DNA from: Hyphomicrobiales bacterium
GTDB lineage: Bacteria; Pseudomonadota; Alphaproteobacteria; Rhizobiales; Devosiaceae
DNA length: 7,774 bases
Assembly: GCA_028290345.1 (NCBI GenBank)
Contig: JAQGKB010000236.1
Span: forward strand, 1 to 7,774
Direction of reading: 5' to 3'
Position numbers and translations under genes: made by a program. Of the stretch, positions 6,498-7,774 are shown piece by piece. The notes under the pieces were generated by a model. The model saw nothing but the letters and a program-made list of their open reading frames with translations, did no database searches and had not been told where the DNA came from. The number at the start of each line of letters is the position of its first letter. Positions within the stretch are counted from its first letter, which is position 1.

Positions 6498-6511
6498 TGA
6501 AAGCGCTTGTC
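6498..6511. promoter_or_regulatory. LacI-family-like operator upstream of the sugar importer operon
   Basis: TGAAAGCGCTTGTC contains the perfect 8-bp palindrome AAGCGCTT (6501-6508) with a central CG step, the usual core of LacI-family operators. The left half TGAAAGCG matches the common TGAAANCG half-site, while the right flank is imperfect. It lies about 142 nt upstream of the binding-protein start codon. A LacI-type sugar-responsive repressor is a plausible ligand, but no such gene is in the window. I found no convincing sigma-70 promoter next to it. Confidence 0.4.
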
Positions 6512-6639
6512 GCGAGGCCATCGCGCTGTCCCGACCGGATGCAACAACAGGCGGCCATCGGGATTGAATGCAGCGGTATTATGTTGAACATGCATCACGG
6601 CAATTCGATGAATATCGTTGGGACGGCGTTCTGGCCGGG

Positions 6640-6957
6640 CTACTGCGCCTGCATCGACGGCAGGGCAATGGGACCAGGGCCAGAAGTAAAGCTCGGCGCC
6701 GAATTCGCCGGCATGCCAGCATTGAGCGCGGCAATGGCAGCGGCGTTGTTCGAAAGCGTGCAGTTGAGGGCCCGGCTGACCCCGAGCGTGGTGCTGGCGT
6801 GAACGTTTGCCGGGCCGGTGGGACAACTCGTTCCGCCTACCGACATGGATGCGTTCGCATCAGCCAAGATGCGGGCCGAAACACTGTCGGCCATTGCCGC
6901 GGTCGCGGGGATTGCAGCGGCCAGTGCGATAAATGCCAAAATCCGAAGTCTTTTCAT
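6640..6957 (-). CDS. Small exported protein with two cysteines, unknown family
   Basis: The 105-residue product starts MKRLRILAFIALAAAIPATA and has a textbook Sec signal peptide: basic start, hydrophobic core and cleavage after AMA (residue 23). The mature part, about 82 residues, is rich in Ala, Ser, Asn and Gly. It has exactly two cysteines (Cys45 in GGTSCPTGP and Cys66 in ALNCTLSN), suitable for one disulfide in the periplasm or outside the cell. It ends in a Pro/Gly/Ser-rich tail (PSFTSGPGPIALPSMQAQ). The open frame continues upstream to 7197, but the ATG at 6957 is preferred because GTGGAG lies 8 nt before it and the signal peptide begins there. It is transcribed away from the BA14K-like gene and ends 280 nt before the sugar importer operon on the same strand. 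I do not recognise a family or catalytic motif. Confidence 0.72.
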   Translation of the reverse strand: MKRLRILAFIALAAAIPATAAMADSVSARILADANASMSVGGTSCPTGPANVHASTTLGVSRALNCTLSNNAAAIAALNAGMPANSAPSFTSGPGPIALPSMQAQ

Positions 6958-7329
6958 GATGTACTCCACAAGCTGCCCTTGAGTTGGTGGGTTCGAACTA
7001 CTCACGCCAGTTCGGCCGTGCCACACATGTTCGTGACCGGTCCGGGATGCCGGGTGACAACCAACTGCGACTGCCGTCGGCGGTAGCGTGCGAGACGCGC
7101 TAACCATCGGAAGCGACTGGACAAACCTGGAAACTGCGCGGTTCCCGCGTACCTGAATTCCGCTTTCCCCTTGCTCCAAACCTGTCCAAGATTTCATCTG
7201 CGAGCGATCTCGTTTCCCACATCCTCACACAGCGGCCCCGGGGGCGTGAGACGGGACGACTTTGTTCAGATGCTGTTCATCCGCTGGGCAGTAGGCTGAT
7301 ACATATTTCATCCGACCGGGGTCACTTCA
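6958..7329. other. 372-bp spacer between two divergent exported-protein genes
   Basis: No gene is called here. Both flanking genes are transcribed outward, so promoters for each should lie inside. Visible elements are: the palindrome GTTCGAAC (6991-6998); a hairpin-capable inverted repeat TAGCGTG/CGCGCTA (7084-7102, 5-nt loop, one G-T pair); two direct copies of CAAACCTG (7122-7129 and 7177-7184); and TTCATCCG twice (7276-7283 and 7307-7314) with a variant TTCATCTG at 7193-7200. TTGTCA at 7054-7059 on the - strand resembles a -35 box but has no good -10 at the right distance. I could not identify a convincing promoter for either gene. Confidence 0.5.
7276..7314 (+). repeat. Paired TTCATCCG direct repeats before the BA14K-like gene
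   Basis: TTCATCCG occurs at 7276-7283 and 7307-7314, 31 bp apart, close to three helical turns, so both copies face the same side of the DNA. The second copy ends 15 nt before the ATG at 7330. A related TTCATCTG lies at 7193-7200. The arrangement could be a binding site for a dimeric regulator or chance. Confidence 0.3.
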
Positions 7330-7662
7330 ATGAACAAGCTCATCTCGATTGCAGGCGCCGCGGCCTTGGCCATTGCTGTATCGGCAACCTCCGCAACGCC
7401 CTCAATGGCTGATCCGGCGGCCGACGCTATCGGTGCCGGTATCGTCGGCGGCATGTTCGGCTTTATCGCAGGCTCCGCCCTCGCCGATGCACCGCACCGC
7501 CGCGTCTACGTGCACGACAACTACGACTACGCTGACTACGGCCCCGGCTATTATGACTCTCGCGCTCACATCCGCGCGTGCCTTCGGGCCTACCGTTCCT
7601 ACGACGTCGACAGCGACACCTATGTTGGCTACGACGGCTACAGCCATCAGTGTGATCTTTGA
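7330..7662 (+). CDS. BA14K-like exported protein
   Basis: The 110-residue product has a Sec signal peptide (MNKLISIAGA onward) with likely cleavage after SMA (residue 27). Next comes a glycine-rich hydrophobic stretch (about 32-52, with GAGIVGGMFGFIAG) that could insert into or pack against a membrane. A tyrosine- and aspartate-rich segment follows (59-77). The C-terminal module RACLRAYRSYDVDSDTYVG, ending in GYSHQC (residues 82-108), is the hallmark of the BA14K family named after a Brucella abortus 14-kDa antigen with reported lectin-like, immunoreactive properties. Two cysteines (84 and 108) bracket this module. The family is found mainly in Alphaproteobacteria as envelope or secreted proteins. 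The ribosome binding site is weak (GGGG at 7317-7320, 9 nt before the ATG), but no better in-frame start exists. It stands alone, divergent from the other small exported protein. Confidence 0.85.
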   Translation: MNKLISIAGAAALAIAVSATSATPSMADPAADAIGAGIVGGMFGFIAGSALADAPHRRVYVHDNYDYADYGPGYYDSRAHIRACLRAYRSYDVDSDTYVGYDGYSHQCDL

Positions 7663-7666
7663 TCAC
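7652..7666 (+). other. Hairpin across the BA14K stop codon
   Basis: GTGATC (7652-7657) and GATCAC (7661-7666) form a perfect 6-bp stem with a TTT loop, overlapping the TGA stop at 7660-7662. No T-run follows, so it is not a standard terminator. It could protect the mRNA end or be chance. Confidence 0.3.
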
Positions 7667-7691
7667 TGAGGCCTGAGCGCTACGCCCCGGC

Positions 7692-7737
7692 GGGCGGATG
7701 AACTATCCCCCGCCCGTGCGTTCCTCATCGGGCGCAC
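7692..7737 (+). other. Overlapping GC-rich hairpins after the BA14K-like gene
   Basis: Three mutually exclusive stems are possible: GGGCGG/CCGCCC (7692-7697 with 7710-7715), GCCCG/CGGGC (7712-7716 with 7729-7733) and GTGCG/CGCAC (7716-7720 with 7733-7737). No T-run follows any of them. They may act as a termination or mRNA-end structure for the preceding gene, or belong to the leader of a gene beyond the window. The remaining bases to 7774 show no gene. Confidence 0.28.
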
Positions 7738-7774
7738 ACGGTTCAGGTCTATGGCCGCGGCGAGGAACCTTTAT

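Larger units (their letters stand above)
6360..6639. other. Spacer upstream of the sugar importer operon, no gene seen
   Basis: These 280 bp separate the start of the sugar-binding protein gene from the stop of the next - strand gene. They hold the LacI-like operator core at 6501-6508 and the ribosome binding site near 6363-6372. A weak - strand promoter-like pair is also present: TTGCCG at 6598-6603 and TAATAC at 6576-6581, 16 bp apart. The small palindrome ATGTTGAACAT lies at 6581-6591. Open frames crossing the region have no ribosome binding site or protein-like composition, and I do not call a gene here. Confidence 0.5.

Noticed and set aside
6371..6802. 143-codon + strand frame covering the spacer and the opposite strand of the small exported gene
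   Set aside because: There is no ribosome binding site, the composition is not protein-like, and about half of it lies antisense to a better-supported gene.
7003..7023. TGGCACGG on the - strand as a sigma-54 -24 element
   Set aside because: The required -12 GC element is missing at the right distance.
7120..7145. GGAAC followed by GTT on the - strand as a general-stress (EcfG-type) promoter
   Set aside because: The spacing is about 14 rather than the 16-17 expected. The GGAAC at 7764-7768 is too close to the window end to judge.
6640..7197. Longer 185-residue version of the small exported protein
   Set aside because: The first 80 residues are not protein-like and would bury a textbook signal peptide that starts at 6957 behind a good ribosome binding site.

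Overview
The window is GC-rich DNA that looks chromosomal and most likely comes from an alphaproteobacterium. The main pointers are a BA14K-type lectin-like secreted protein (a family concentrated in Alphaproteobacteria), an EF-G paralogue and a compact stand-alone receiver protein of a type common in that class. The genus cannot be fixed from the sequence; a sphingomonad or acetobacterial relative would fit. There are no rRNA or tRNA genes, CRISPR arrays, transposases or phage genes.

Layout. The left part (1-1469) is on the + strand. It holds the 3' end of an elongation factor G-like GTPase, a stand-alone response-regulator receiver whose phospho-acceptor aspartate is replaced by threonine, and a 64-residue single-span membrane protein. 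A short ORF (727-849) with a good ribosome binding site may lie between the first two. The middle (1516-6359) is on the - strand. Read 5' to 3' it encodes a XylF-like periplasmic sugar-binding protein, then 18 nt later a 706-residue protein that fuses the ABC ATPase and the sugar permease in one chain, then after 191 nt an ArsB-family transporter with its own possible promoter. The right part (6640-7774) holds two small exported proteins transcribed divergently from a 372-bp spacer: an unrecognised 105-residue protein on the - strand and the BA14K-like protein on the + strand.

How the genes work together. The sugar-binding protein and the fused ATPase-permease form a two-gene operon that could make a complete importer: the binding protein delivers an aldose to a homodimer of the fused subunit, which supplies two nucleotide-binding and two membrane domains. 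The binding protein keeps the XylF ligand-site motifs, so a pentose or a similar aldose is likely. A LacI-family-like operator core lies 142 nt upstream of the operon start codon, but no regulator, kinase or isomerase gene is present in the window. The ArsB-type gene also lacks the usual arsR and arsC neighbours. The remaining small genes appear to be independent units.

The points most worth a second look are the fused sugar importer subunit, the aspartate-less receiver, and the unrecognised exported protein.
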